DNA of 64,000 nt from Reticulitermes speratus (lineage: Eukaryota > Arthropoda > Insecta > Blattodea > Rhinotermitidae), in the NCBI GenBank assembly GCA_021186555.1, contig JAJKFL010000330.1, forward strand, positions 26,713,444 through 26,777,443. The letters are read 5' to 3'. Numbering within the stretch: the stretch's first letter is position 1; every line of letters begins with the position of its first letter. A program made the translations under genes and the position numbers. This document shows, piece by piece, positions 1 to 13,278 of this stretch. The notes beneath the pieces were generated by a model. That model was given only the letters and a program-made list of their open reading frames with translations, did not search any database and was not told the DNA's origin.

Positions 1-1734
1 CATCCATCAAACTTAACTCATATAATATACACAGCAGATACTTAAAAATTTGTACAAGGTCTATAATTTTACTGTTGGTCACTACCATTATCTTATTTTA
101 CAAAATTCTGATTAGACATATTTATTATTTCGGTCTCCACACCACTGATTTTAACACCAATGACCATTTATTCAGGTTTACAAGAATAACTTTTGCTTCA
201 TGACCTATATATTTAAATGTGAAAGCTGTTCTGTGGTGTTATTCTTAGCCTTAAAATATTGTCTTTATTCATATTGTTGGCATTCAGCCCAGTGTTGCAG
301 ATGATTAACTTAGTTACTGAGAGTGTTGAAGACAGATGTGTCTCTTTATGAAGATGAAGTACGCTTTAGGAGTCACTCACTGATTCCTGTGTCATGATAC
401 CAAGTACCATGCAATGAATGTCATGTATCAAGTTAATGAAAGGCACCATTTGTTGCCCCTCCACCAAAGACTATTCTAGTACATTGTTCATCATGGGCAA
501 TGAGCAACCCACAGTCTGGCGCAAGACAGTAAGGAAGTGACAGTGACTGTATATTCAAGATAGCCCAGCAGCAACTGTTAGAATGGAGAAGTGACTGTAA
601 TCCAAGTATAAAGCACAGTACCACTGTTATGCCACAACTCTTGCAAAGAAGAGCCCATCTTTGATTAGTTCTGCAGAAGGGACTCCAGAATCAAAAACTG
701 TTTTTAAGCCATCCACCTTAAACTGTGTTGTGTGCTTATGTGAAAGAAAAAGAAGAGAAGATACAACACAGGGTTCTACTGTTCCAAAGTGCATGTGCTG
801 TTTACCTTTGAGTGTGTGTTGATAGTATAGGAATATTCTCCACACTCCAATACCTTCTACATCTAAGCACACAAAACAATTCTACCTGAACGGTATAACT
901 GAAAAGTGTTGTCATGTAATTTCTGTCCACCAGTTGTCTATTACTAAGGCATCTCTTATGTCCAGGCCATCACTCGACTACTTTATTCCCCACATATTCA
1001 CTGTCCACTACAGTGTTTCTGTATGCATGGCCTGCTTCAGTAATTACACATCCCTCTATCAATGCCCTGACACAAGTACCATTATCATCATCTTGTATCT
1101 TGGCCCAGGTTTGAATCTGTGCCTCACTGCCAGATCTTAATGCAAGCTTCAACATTTATGTTGTGATTTGCAATTCAGTCTCCCCTTCCACAGTTCCTTC
1201 TAACACCAGCATTTCAGTTCATTACTGTGTCCTTATCTGTTATCCTTTGAAGTACATCACACACATCCCAATCTTTACACTCCTTAACACTCGCTCTACA
1301 TTATGCAGCTCTAAGTAAACATATTCACTCATTTTTGGGTGCAGTACTGTCTCAGATGTGCAGAATATCATTAGTTGTGTATTCAAGTTTGTGCCAAATC
1401 ACTTCCTGTTACATTTCCTACATGTTGCATACTTAAAGGTGTAATTGTCCTTATATACCTGCCTCTTTTGTCAAGCCATCAGATGTTGAAAATAAGGGAA
1501 ATGAAATTAGGGTCATTATATTTTATATTCATAGTCCGACAAAGTGTACAATTCAATCACATTAATTGTGCAATTCCACTGTCCTACATGTTTTGAACCC
1601 TTAATTTGGGTTCATCTTCATGGACTCATTACACACCATTCACATCAACTGGTACAATTGTTTACATGACTTCTTTACAACTGTGTATGTACGTTGTCCA
1701 AAACTAATAAAAAGTGAAAATTGTTTTATATTGG
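1..1734. other. intergenic, no gene recognised
   Basis: AT-rich sequence with only short chance open frames. None has a recognisable domain, a run of in-phase splice sites, or codon bias. I see no RNA gene or intact mobile element in it. It may be old repeat sequence too decayed to name by eye. Confidence 0.5.
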
Positions 1735-1738
1735 TTAA

Positions 1739-2690
1739 AATGCTAAAAGTTGTATAAAAGATGAATAGTCCAACTCATACGCGGAGGACGCACGACGCTC
1801 TTGCATACTCAAAGTATGCGAGGCATATGCTATGGGTTGTCTCACACCATCTACTTCCTGTAATAATACTGCCCCCAACGCTACAGCACTCGCGTTGGTC
1901 TGGAGGATAAACTCTCTCGAAAAATCTGCCATCCGTAGCAATGGTGGATGGGAGATGGCATGCTTAGGTAGGTGAAACGCCCGCTGCTGATCTGGACCCC
2001 ATACGAATTTGACGCCCTTCTTATGTAAGAAATTCAATGGTCCTGCGATGTTTGCCAAATTTGGGATGAATTTATGATAAAAGTTGACCATTCCTATGAA
2101 ACGGCTGATGCCTTTAATGTCAACTGGCGGAGGAAACTCTCTAATTGTGCGCGTGCGCTCGGGATCAACAGATACCCCAGTGACGAGACTCGATGACCCA
2201 AAAACGAAATCTCCTTCAATGCAAAAACAACCTTGTTTGGGTTCACCGTCAAACCAGCATCCTGTAGTCGGCGAAAAACCTCATCGAGGTGCCTCAGATG
2301 TTATGGGAAATTTTCACTGTAAACTACCAAGTCATCTAAGTAATGGTACACATACTTAAATTTGATGTCATGGAAAATAGAATCTAAAAGTCATGTTAAG
2401 ACTTATGCTCCGGTGGCAATACCAAAAGGCACCCTTTTATACTGGTATAAATTCCAATCAGTACAAAATGCTGTCAAAGGTTTGGATGCAGAGGATAAGG
2501 GAATCTGGTGATGTGCCTGATTTAGGGTTGGTTGTGCCACCAGATATAAACTATCCAAGGAGGTATTGCAAGTCGAACATATGGCACAAGTTCCCAAAAG
2601 TGTGATGGCAGGAGGGTCAGTAGTTGTGCTGTCACATAGTCTCTACATTCCAAGGAGATCCACCGGACGATACCCTACACCCTTGATCTA
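1739..2690 (-). mobile_element. Ty3/gypsy-type pol fragment (RT to start of RNase H)
   Basis: Read on the minus strand in several frames, this encodes a reverse transcriptase palm and the start of RNase H from a Ty3/gypsy LTR retrotransposon. In order I see the PLTAFCTD and PFGIATGA region (about 2400-2480), the catalytic YLDD box (2332-2343), a segment resembling LGHRVS, the connection motif MVNFYHKFIP (from 2091), and the RNase H start, where QTNASAVALGAVL stands in place of the usual TDAS. The frame is shifted and stopped several times, and no LTR, gag or integrase is visible. It is a dead internal fragment of an old insertion. Confidence 0.85.
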
Positions 2691-2699
2691 ACTCTTGTT

Positions 2700-5690
2700 G
2701 GACTGTTCCTTCCTTTCATTTCCTCCCCTACCCTTACTTTTGGTATGCAACCAGAGTCTACCTGGATAGCTGTGTATATCTTCTTGACCACTCAACAACC
2801 TGGCTTCGAGGGATGAGCATCTAAATTCTGTTTCGGCTCCTACATCTACTATTTTGTTATTCTCCATAACTATGTTTAACTTTTCCTGCAAACAACAGCT
2901 GTAATGTTAATGTGGGTAAGTTCACTTTAACATCAAGGTCTTGGTACTGTAGAGTACTGATAGAATGTCATTAAACAGTTACCTGCATGAGTTTGTGCCA
3001 GGGTAACTTGGCGGGTACACTGCTACACAGCTTTAGCTTACAGAACATCATGCAGTACTAGTTAGCCCTCTTGTTTTGTGTTCTGAAGGCCTCAAGTGAA
3101 ACAGATTGTGTAACTGCTTTGTAAGTGCAGTTCAGAACTCGGACCTGACCACCTGACTGGTTGTAACAATATGAATGTAGATGGATTCCCTTCCTGTCAA
3201 TAGGTACTCCATCTCAGTAACAATTCATTATACTGTCTTGTTCAACTTAATTTCCACCTGTATATTTCAGTCTCACAGAATCTCTAGTGGCATCACAGAA
3301 CACAGCTGGATAAGTAGAAAAAGAAAGGACAAAGAAGAAACCAAGATCTCTAGAAACTGGAAGAGTCAGTGTTCTACACAACAGGTCATCGGCCAACCAA
3401 GACACGAGCTCTACGTGGACCCCTTGCTGCAAGATGAAGGGACCACATGCAGTTACAACAGCAATCATTCCTAGTTGTGTCTAGTGGTTAGCATACTAGT
3501 GTTGTGTTCTGAAGAACGAAGTTCTTAATGTAACTGCCTCCATATCTGAGTTGTATAACTTCCACGTTTTATGTTACCACACTCTTCATTTACACATTCT
3601 GTAATGGCTACAATGAGAATTAAAAGCAGTTTTTTTTTTGTGTGTGGGATGGGAGGTGGGAGGGAGGATGGGGCACGTGCAGGGAGGACAGTGAGAGGTA
3701 AGAGTATGTCAGCACTACAGAGGATATATGCACAAGTTCCTGAAGAAGGAAGCAGTAAGCTGCTTTCAAATGTGAAGTACTGAAACAAAGGTAAAGATAC
3801 ATTATGGTCTGATGGGATGCAACTCTGTGTAGTGTGGCAGACAGGTACTGGCACCCCCTGGGTCACACGAGCCATAACTTACACAAAATCAACCTTATGT
3901 ATACTTTTCCATAAACCACATACAGAAAGATTCAAGGTGTGTAAATATTACATTATGCTTGGAATGTAACGTTACATGATTGGGGAGATTTTGCAAAACT
4001 TAATACATGTCCAATCTGAAAGATGGTGTCAAACCAAGATCGATTGTATACGCCTAGAATCATCCTTTTTCCATTGACTTATTCACTGTACCCACAATTG
4101 GGTTTTAAGGTTTTAACACAATTACACTTTGCTTAGTGTCTCAGTAGACCTTTACATGATGAACAGTACACAAAGAAACACATACTTTATATAGAAAAGT
4201 ATTTATATGTTTCATGTGCAATTTGTCAAGTACTGACTTATGTAAAATAGAAGTTTGTAGAACAGAGCCCTTGCCTAAGTCAGGGAATGTCTCTAGTGGC
4301 CTTTCGGGGTAGCACTGGTACTTACATACCACACAACACAGCATGGCATCCCAGAAGACCTGGTCACTGCAACTGAAATCTCAAATCTCATACTGAATAG
4401 ACATTTCAGTAAAAATAAATTACTGCATGTATTTGTAATACTATTCGTGACTCCTTTTTGGCAGTTACAAGGCCCTTACTGTAGTGCACCAATGAATAAC
4501 ACGTTCCCCAAGTTCAGGCCACAAATTTCCCTACTTTCACTTTCCAAGATCACTACACAGTTGGCTGGGCCAACAAAGACCCTCTATATACCAGTACATC
4601 TGGTAGCTGTTTCGAAAGAAGTGGAATAATTTTAATTCACTGTAGACCTTGAAGCCATGGGACAGCCAATCTAGATACACATATCAGCCTTAGAATCAAT
4701 TCAAGAATTTCATCCAGTCAAAAACAACTGAGACATTCAAAAAGACTGCCCCCCCCCCCCCACTGGGAGTACATTAACGACATTTAATTTTTTAACTATG
4801 ATACAGACTATGCTTTTTAAGAGGTGGAGTGCCCCAAATACACATTAGTTTCAGAAATTTACATTACAGAGGAACAAAGCAAATGGCAGTTTTCAACTGG
4901 AAATAAAAACTAACTGCTCCAAGCCTAGGAGACACATGTCAATAATTTCACTATTGCTGAACATTTAACGTAGGATCAGGCTTCAGTGCTTCACCCTACC
5001 CACACATAAACTGCACTTTCACTGCAGACCTCTTAAATTTCCAGGCAAGTAAATTCTCCAAATGATATCTTTTTTCTCTCTCTCTTTCTCCCCTCCCCAG
5101 GTGTGTGAGTAGTCATGCATGCTCAAAATTGTGCTATTTCTATTCCGCTCTGATAATGCATCTCATGCTAGAAATTAATACTTGTCTGCATTCTACACTA
5201 ACAACCTATCACTGCCCAAAAGGATGTGGAGTGGCATCTTTTGTTATGTTAAAGTAATCTTCCTGCAATTGCAGTTCCCCTTTTAGTAACATTCTTACTA
5301 TGGAACTGCATCACAGAATTTTCAGTAAAATATGACTTGGCAAGAGTATTTTTTAAAGTGAAAACATCAAAATACAACTTTCAGATTCGGGTAACTGATC
5401 ACCTTGTTTTATAAACCACATGAAGGTCCACCTGACATCAAATGTGACCCATGTCTTCATGTGTTCTCTTGCTCCACATCCATATGCAGCCATTTTCCAC
5501 TATTTCACAGTGACTGATTGCGTCCCTCAAGAGTTTCTCCAGATGGAGGCACCGTGTTAACTAAGGCACATCCTGTAATACCAAAAGAAACAAAAAATGT
5601 CTTTGCTAAAGTATCACACAATGAAGGCATGGAGACATGGCAGAAACAACTTGACTTCTGAGATTTGAGATTCTCATAGCAGTGCTGGTG
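2700..5690. other. intergenic, no gene recognised
   Basis: No coding exon, RNA gene or complete mobile element could be supported. It contains a T-run followed by G-rich sequence near 3630-3675 and an unbroken run of cytosines near 4749-4761. Phrases near 3470-3540 resemble other old non-LTR debris in this window. The short open frames here look like chance. Confidence 0.45.
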
Positions 5691-5759
5691 AAGATCCCAG
5701 TCTTCAGCAATATGATGCCCTGTAGAGTGGTGGATTTATGACATTTTGGAGAAACTTGC

Positions 5760-6155
5760 TGTCTCCATCTTCAGGAGGGGCCCACAGATTTTCCGAAAAT
5801 CTAGAAGCCACCTCAAAATCCTTGGTATCAGGTGGGTGACATGAAGCAAGTTCTATACCGAGGACCCACAAATATTAGGTGTCATCACATAAAATTCTGT
5901 CACCCAAGCGAATTGTGGCCTGGGGTTTGTGCAACCAAAATCTTCAGGGTATCTACATCTGTCATATCTCAAGATTGGAATTTTCAAAACTCCACCCATT
6001 TTTAATCTAGGCAATGGACTGAGGTAAGTGACAGCTGCATGCCCCAGGCAAAGTGCCCACTGTCTGGAGATGGCAGTGAACGGGAAAATCCGAAGTGCTA
6101 CGGGGAATGAAATGCCAGCGGTCCGCTCCCTACGAGCTGAGCCACTACAGCACAT
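5760..6155 (-). repeat. SINE-like dispersed repeat, family D
   Basis: On the minus strand the copy starts near 6155 with a tRNA-like head: a box A-like stretch (TGGCTCAGCTCGTAGG) followed by a weaker box B. It then runs through a body of about 300 bp. The body between about 5760 and 5870 matches 50510-50640 on the opposite strand closely, sharing the phrase that includes GTGGGTCCTC and CATGTCACC. The two unlinked copies establish a dispersed family. A 100-codon open frame across it is probably incidental. Confidence 0.6.
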
Positions 6156-6670
6156 AATCTCTGTAAATAATTGTCATATGTTCATTCACAAACACTATCA
6201 GTAAATTTGGACTATTAGGTGCCATTAAAATTGTGCATTTCATATACACACATCTGGCTGTTGCCTGCTGTAAATCAAATGGACAGGAGACCAGACAACA
6301 ATTTCATTATCAATGTCAGTGAATCTTAAAATGAGTGTTACACAGGTACTGTATAATATGCTTCTTGTGATCCTTGTAACTTTTATCTAGGGCACGTTTG
6401 TTGCAGATTAATGATGAATGTATGTATGCAGGCCCTACCAACTATGTGGATATATTCATTTCAAATCTAACTGAATGGCCCTCAAATGTGATAGTGTTCA
6501 AAGTTACTTACACAAAGTCACCTTTAAATTCACCAATCTTGTAATGAGTGCTGACAGAAATGACAAAACTGACGGGTACTTTTTTTAGTCCTTTTACCTT
6601 AGAATCCCCCCTCATTCCCCTAGTCGCAATGCCATGACATGTCAAGGTAAGTGGTCAGCGGATAGCAAGT

Positions 6671-7750
6671 GTGTCAAATGTTACTATGTTAATTCCTTTT
6701 TTTTGGTGGGGGGGATATGTTTCCTTTTCTGGCCCATGTCACTGCTTGATTATGTGGTCTGTAGTTTGTGAACTCTTTTTATCCTCACATTTTCAATCTT
6801 TCCAGTTTCTGTGTTTGTCTACTATCTACATGTCATGTTTTATCATCTGTCATTTTTAATCATTGTTAGCTTGTACAATTATCTTCTCTTTTTTTGTTTA
6901 GCTGTTGTTTTACTGTGCTTCTGTCATCATCTGTATTCCACTTACCCCACTTCATTCCAAATTTCTTGTTGCTTAATCGTTCCCCTTCTGGGGTTCATTT
7001 CATTTTGCATTTGTTCTCAGTCCCTCTCTGCTGTGTCCTTCAGGATTTTCTCTCCTTAGCTTTCCACATTCTGTGTGTATCTCACCTTTCATACTGTGCG
7101 ACTGTGAAGGGTCTTTTGTATTAAAGTACATATGGTATGTTGTTAACTTCCGCCTCGTACATGAAAGAGGTCAAATAAGGTACAGGAACAGGTGATCTTC
7201 ATTCCCCTTTCTCAATCCACTCTGCCATAATACCCATCTTTTCCTTTATTGTCATTGTGTTTACCTTATTTTTCTAGTTCTCACACATTCATTCCTTTTC
7301 TCTAGTTAGTCCCTCTTGGTTTTACCCTCCTCTCTGATATATCACTTTCCCTATTCATTCTGCCTTTTAATTTGCTGACATGTTCCATTTCTGTTTTCCT
7401 TGTATCCATCTTCCTGAATTTTCTCATCTCCTTTGTAAGCCCTCTTCTATGCTCTTTTATTTGCTACTTCCATTTACCATGAATTTCATTATTTTACTAC
7501 TTGGCATTTTGTAAACTGCATACTTTCATTTTGTTTATTTATTCATTCAGTATTTAACTTATTTCCATGTTCCTGTATCCCTTCCTCTGTTTTGTCTCTC
7601 GCCTAATCTAGTCCTTAATTTTCCCCTTGTTTTTGTTTCAATGATTTCCTAAATTGTAACCTTTGTGCCCTCTACTCTGTCTTAATGCCTGTTTCTTTTA
7701 TTCCCAATTTTTCTGTGACTATGATGATAAATTTACACACTGCATAGTAG
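6671..7750 (+). other. pyrimidine-rich tract
   Basis: About 1.1 kb with strong T+C excess on the plus strand, giving long stop-poor but low-complexity reading frames with no domain. Its distance from the fold-back centre near 8.23 kb is similar to that of the purine-rich tract starting near 8.69 kb. I could not see base-level homology between the two by eye. Confidence 0.5.
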
Positions 7751-7966
7751 AAGCTTATTTATAATATATATGTGTGGGGCTTTTGGTTAATTTGCCATGT
7801 TTTGGGCATAATAAACTCTTGTGTATTGTGCATGAATTTCAGCTCCAAATTCTAAGTTACAAGTAAAATAAAAAAAATATCACAGCTATAAAGGAGTAAG
7901 TTTTTTTTTAACATGATTGTGGTGTACACAGTTTTGTAGAGCTATACGTTGTCAGAAGTTCGTTGT

Positions 7967-8450
7967 GGTGCCATCTGTTGGATTTTTCCAGTACTAAGAA
8001 ATTCTGGTATGTGGTGGTGCCATCTGTTGGATTTTTTCAGTACTATGAAATTTTGGTATGTGGTGGTGCCATCTGTTGGGACTTCCTGGAACTAAAAGTT
8101 TAAAAAAGTAAATGCCCACGCCATCTATTGACAAGTCTTAAAACTAAAGCTTTCGACAATGATATTTTCTTCCATCTTCACGGATTTTTTTGAATTGGAA
8201 ATGTTTCGACTACAAATTTTGCTTCCATCCTCAGAATTTTTTTCAAATGATATTAGAATATTTTCCTGAAGAAGTCATCAAAATCTTAGTCGAAACATTA
8301 TTAATTTGAAAAAAAATCCCTGAAGATGGAAGGAAAAATTGTTGTCGAAAGCTTTAGTTTCGAAACTTGTCAATAGATGGCGTATGGCTTCACTTTTTGA
8401 AGCTTTTAGTTCTATGAAGTCCCAACAGATGGCACCACCACATAGTACCC
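7967..8450. repeat. fold-back element with a tandem 48-52 bp unit
   Basis: The left arm holds three tandem copies of a unit beginning GTGGTGCCATCTGTTGG (about 7969, 8020 and 8069). The sequence from about 8069 to 8215 is then repeated in inverted orientation at about 8291-8448, including AGATGGCACCACCACA and the GCTTTAGTTT segments. This gives an imperfect stem of about 150 bp around a loop of about 75 bp. Inside lie CTGAAGA boxes (8266-8272, 8320-8326) each followed by GAAA (8292-8295, 8347-8350), plus a CTGAGGA...GAAA pair on the other strand (about 8203-8233). This resembles other fold-backs in the window. No transposase is encoded. Confidence 0.75.
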
Positions 8451-8689
8451 GAAACCTAAGATGGCAGTAGCATGCAAAATCTTACTATTTATGAACACAT
8501 GGTGCTTCAATTCACTTTTTGACCAAAATCTATTTTCTTGCATAAAGAGGTTAGAATTTTCATCAGGAAGGCACGGACTACATGCAAGAGTGGCCTATGC
8601 TCCAAAATGCAAAAAAATCAGCCAAATGACATAACTGCGGACTCCGAAGTCGCAAAGAATACTGGAATGGGACTGGAAAAAAGGAGTCA

Positions 8690-10830
8690 CATCAAATGAA
8701 GACGTAGTACTGGAAGAATGGAAAGCAAGAAATCAAAATGAAATAGATCGTATCTGGAACAATAGATTGAAGAGAATGAAATTTAGAATAAGAAGATATA
8801 TATCGACAATCTGCAGAAATATATTAAGAAAAAGGAAAGGTGCATGAAGCAAGGAATGGAAAACTGTTGGTTCACCAAAGGAAGATGCACTGGTGGGCAA
8901 ACAATGGAGAAGAAAATATATGAAGTAAAGGCAAAATGAATTCAACTGTAAATAATGGAAAGAAAAATTAAGGAGAAAACATGCATGAAGAGGAAAGAAT
9001 ATAACAAGAAAATATGCATGCAGAGGAAAAGAATAAAAGGTAAAGAGGAAATGGTAATACAAAAGACGAAAATTCGTCTTCACATTACCAATTACATTTG
9101 TGACCAAAATAGTGGCAACATCTCCCTGAAATACATGGAACTATCAATAGTCACTGCAATGGAAAATTATGATTCGAATTTCTATTTCTAGGGTACATTT
9201 AATATGACATAATACAATGCTGGAAAAAGGGGTTTCAAATTGGGACATAGTCCACTCTTGCTCCACCACTTTTGACATTCCACTCTTGCTCCACCGCTTT
9301 TGACATTGTCCAAAATCATGTCAAAAAGTTGTGGAAAGATACAAACTTCCAATTTGTTAAAACATTTATTCTGTACTGTATATTACATTTTCATGTTCCT
9401 AAGTTAGGAATTAAAAAAGGTGAATCTTTATGTGAACTATGTAAAGTAGGAAACAAGATGGTAGACAACATTAAACTAGACAGGAGTTGTAGGAGACATT
9501 AAGAAACAGATGGATGGAACTACAGAAAAGAGAAATAAGATTGGATGGGGATAAAATGGGAACTAAGATATGAAGGAAAGACCATATGCAAACAACAAAA
9601 GTGTGATAAGACTGTTGGGCAGAGAGAGACAACAAAGAGGGAGGAACGACACCATGTGGACCGGTGGAAAAAATACAAATTTGCATGAATGCACATACGG
9701 ACAGAAAATGGTAAAAAAAACTACAGGGATGGAGAAGGAACAAAAATCCACGGAACGAAGCACAGAACAGTGCATGGTACAGATATAAGAAATAACACAG
9801 GCAGTGTGTGTATAAGGTAACATTTGCGTTCGCATAATATTTATACCTCCATGTTTATACTAGCAGCCTACTACCAGTTCAGTAAAATCTGTCACCTGGA
9901 ACAATGAGTTCTTAGCACTGAACACTGCTTGCATCAAAGAGCAACAACTTTCCTTTGTATTGTAGACCTACATATGTCGCTATCAATATAACAGGTTGCC
10001 ATGTAAACATAACAATGCATCTCTTTAGTACTGTTGTTGAGATACATTTAGTAATGTGTACACTTTCTCAACTATCCTAACAGCCTGATGCCATCTCACT
10101 CAAAGAGTGCTTTAATGGCGATTTAATGACGCAGGCAACAAACAATACTATGTACTAGGTCTTCACATAAAGTGCCTGAAATTTTTGCCCACTTTTAACC
10201 AATCTTGGATTTGCTGAGCAGATTGTAATAAATGTCCAATACCAAATTTCACCAAAACCTAAACAGTGGGAGGAGAGCCGATACTTGTGGACAGACAGAC
10301 ACATTATGATGCTAATAAGCACTCTTAGTGACTTATGCAAACGTGCCTGAGAAGTGAATGAGAATTGAAAAGACAATAAAAACAAAATAATGCCATAACA
10401 GAAAGATAAGGCAGGATAAAATGCCAAAAGTTGTCACATATGGCTCAACAAACACAGAAATAAAGACAAATCGGAAGGAGAAAGAAATTAAGAAAGAATA
10501 TTAAGAGGTAAAGGAAATGTGAATAACACTATAAAAGTTAATAACAACACAGGATTATAAACGAATGGCAGAAGTGGTAGGATGGAAAAACAATCATACA
10601 GAAAGAAATAAAGAGGAAGGGAGAAGTGATAAAAAAGAAACAAAAAATACCGTACTTTAGAGAGAACCCCCTCCCACACACACACACAAAATGGAGAAAC
10701 GGAAATACAGCCAGAAGGGAAGAGTGACAAAGGGGCAGATGAAGAGGCAAAAGAAGAGTGAAATCAAGACCAGAAAGGGAGGTCAGAATGGCTGAAATGA
10801 GGGAAAATGAAACTGAAACATGCACACACA
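8690..10830. other. purine-rich tract
   Basis: Long A+G excess on the plus strand, with lysine/glutamate-rich chance frames on plus and Phe/Leu/Ser-rich frames on minus. No conserved domain, splice pattern or transposase motif is visible. It lies on the other side of the fold-back from a pyrimidine-rich tract. Confidence 0.5.
10000..10360 (+). repeat. dispersed repeat, paired with 30110-30715
   Basis: Contains GTTGCCATG..AACA.., TGTTGTTGAG.TAC, a CCAAATTTCACC-like stretch, GGACAGACAGAC and GCAAACG.GCCTGA in the same order as the segment at 30110-30715. The copies are diverged and differ in spacing. No coding capacity was recognised. Family identity is unknown. Confidence 0.5.
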
Positions 10831-13276
10831 GGAAACTATGCAGTACAGAGGACTGTAATTACAGGCAGGAGACAAAACAACACAGAAAAACAATCATACC
10901 TTTGTATGTGTACAAGAACACTTCCTGTGACTGTGTAGATCACAGCACATTTTCAAATGATGTCTTGAACTCTGAAGTCAAACTGGAACACTGGGCCCAC
11001 AAATACATGCACGTTGGCATTACTGCTAGTTTCAGAAACTTAAAATTTATAATGCACTTACCTTCTACTTCATTTAAAGACACAGATAAGTTCCATATGG
11101 AGGGCCTAGTATGGACTTACATCACGATTATACAATTTCATCATCCACTCTGTGCGTAATTCATATATTAAAACTGAGATTTTTGGTTCTCACGGTGCTG
11201 ATAAAGATTCAAGTTTTCTGGGATGCTGGTTGCAGCACCTTGACTGGTCTGCCGTTACCACAAGACATAGCATAACTCCCAGAAGACTTGAACTACATTA
11301 AAATCACTCCATTTGGACCATCACCATTTCGTAACTGCCAACAAATGGAGAAATGATAAAGAATTTGTACGCACAGAAGCTACTCATGTTGTGTACACCT
11401 ACCATGCTAATGCTATTTTATAGACAATCTACCTTGCTTTATAAGCATAAAGTTACTACAGAATGTCATACTACACTATAAATCATATGTTGTGAATGTG
11501 ACATGGAAGTAGAAATGATTATGCTGTATGCACTGAAATGCTTGTAACTATAAATAAATTTGTTAATGTGTTAGAAATTGTTGGTGTTTTATTCATGACT
11601 CTGTGAGTCACATATTGAATGACAGGACTAATATCTCAGAACTGTGGTCTGAAACCTTCCTTTCATACACATCTGCAAACTGCCGAGTGCCTTGGCCGAT
11701 CACTTGATTGTACTGTTTCTTAAAAGTAAAATGTATAAATCTGAATTGTAGAAACTAAAGTACTTAACACATGGAACTGAAATCAAGTAAAATAAATAAC
11801 AATGGTTAAAATCAATAAAAATGTTTTAATGCAATGGTTGTGCCAGTCTCTCCGCCAACCTGATGCCGTTCATGGAAAGCACTTTGGTAACATCAGAAAT
11901 ATCTTCCTTTTAATAAAGTTTTAGAAACTAGTGCAAAATGGATAATATTATACAAGTAGATGGAGAAAACAGGTTATGCAGACACCAAAGGGATTGAACT
12001 AGCTCAGATGGGGTTCATGAGTAAATCTTATGATCACCTGAAAGGCCATTAGAGTTCCATAACAAATGATTATTTCTTGAGTACTGAAATAAATGCCGAC
12101 TGCCTGCAGACAAACCAGGGAGAATGGTGACTGGTATATAAATTAAACTGTGCATATAAAAGAAAAAAAAATCACCAAAGCAGGTTCTACAGGGCATTCA
12201 TGGAATTATTACACACATTTACACTACAACAGCCAAAAAAAATTCATACATTCTTTGCTAGATAAAAACTGGATATGTAACAGCCTCGACATTCGCCTAC
12301 TGTTTGTGTATGTTTTACTGTTGCCTTACTTTGTGTAAACTCCATACGTATCACTGTATCACATACAGTGTACTTTCATCCTTCAATTTCCAGTGATCAT
12401 CCAGTGTACTTACCTTGTAATGACATTTATCTCCCTCTTATGGCATAACCCTTGCATTCAATGCTGTTCTGGACAGGAGACTGGATGACAGAAAAGAGAG
12501 GACTCTGTACCTCTACTGAGAACCAAACACCAGCTATCCAACTGACCAGCTGTCTTGTCATCAGTGAGCCACTGCAGCTCTTGTAATGTAAAAGTAAACT
12601 AAATGCACCTCTGCAACTTCAGCACATATCTACCCACCACACAGTCACACCCAGATGACCAACCCTCATTATTCCTACCGACAGAACCTCAAATCTCACT
12701 GACTTTGTCAGTTACACACACACACACTAACAACACCCAGTGTCATTAAAATGGTAACTGTATTTACATGTGGGCATGAGCTAGGCTGTAGGACTATCAC
12801 AAGAGGCCAGACAATGATTCGCGTTGTGCACACTTAATATGTGTTGTTAACATTTCAACTTATTTACCTGATTTATGTGACTGGAAAAACACAGTTATAT
12901 TAACAAGCATTCCATCACCATCAGTGTACTAAAGGCCACCCAACAAATGTATTCCTCGCCATTACCAAGGCACTCAAGACTCCAGAGAGGTTAAAAGACA
13001 CCTGGCAGTACTACCACCATAACAAAAGTGGCCCTAAGTTAAAGATTCAAGTCTTCTCAGATATTATGTCATGATGACTGGAAAACAGTTACAAAAATTT
13101 GGAAGGAGAGTGGCTTTTTGGACTGCTTAGCCATGGAGATAAAGGCACTACAATCCTTCAAAATGTTGGTATTTATTTATCAATCAAGACTGCCCAACAT
13201 CCCATAAGACTTGATTCTTCAAGAACACTGCTGTGAGAAACTTAAATAACTTTAAGCAATTACTGATACCTCTCTA
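10830..13276. other. intergenic, no gene recognised
   Basis: No exon or RNA gene can be supported. A short (CA)n tract lies at about 12714-12727. The stretch 12460-12600 may contain another degenerate tRNA-like SINE on the minus strand, but box B is too weak to call. Confidence 0.4.
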
Positions 13277-13278
13277 TA

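Noticed and set aside
4749..4761. Run of cytosines as a functional element
   Set aside because: A simple homopolymer with no flanking structure; also a likely place for sequence error.
5853..6155. 100-codon minus-strand open frame as a gene
   Set aside because: It coincides with a SINE-like repeat that has a second copy at 50.5 kb; no domain and no splice context.
8733..9107. 124-codon Phe/Leu-rich minus frame as a membrane protein
   Set aside because: Lies in low-complexity purine-rich DNA, which gives hydrophobic minus-strand frames by composition alone.
10758..11159. 133-codon plus-strand frame
   Set aside because: No recognisable motif, starts in the purine-rich tract, and lacks supporting splice sites or homology that I can see.
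12460..12600. Additional tRNA-derived SINE
   Set aside because: Box A-like sequence is present on minus but box B is poor and no second copy was recognised.
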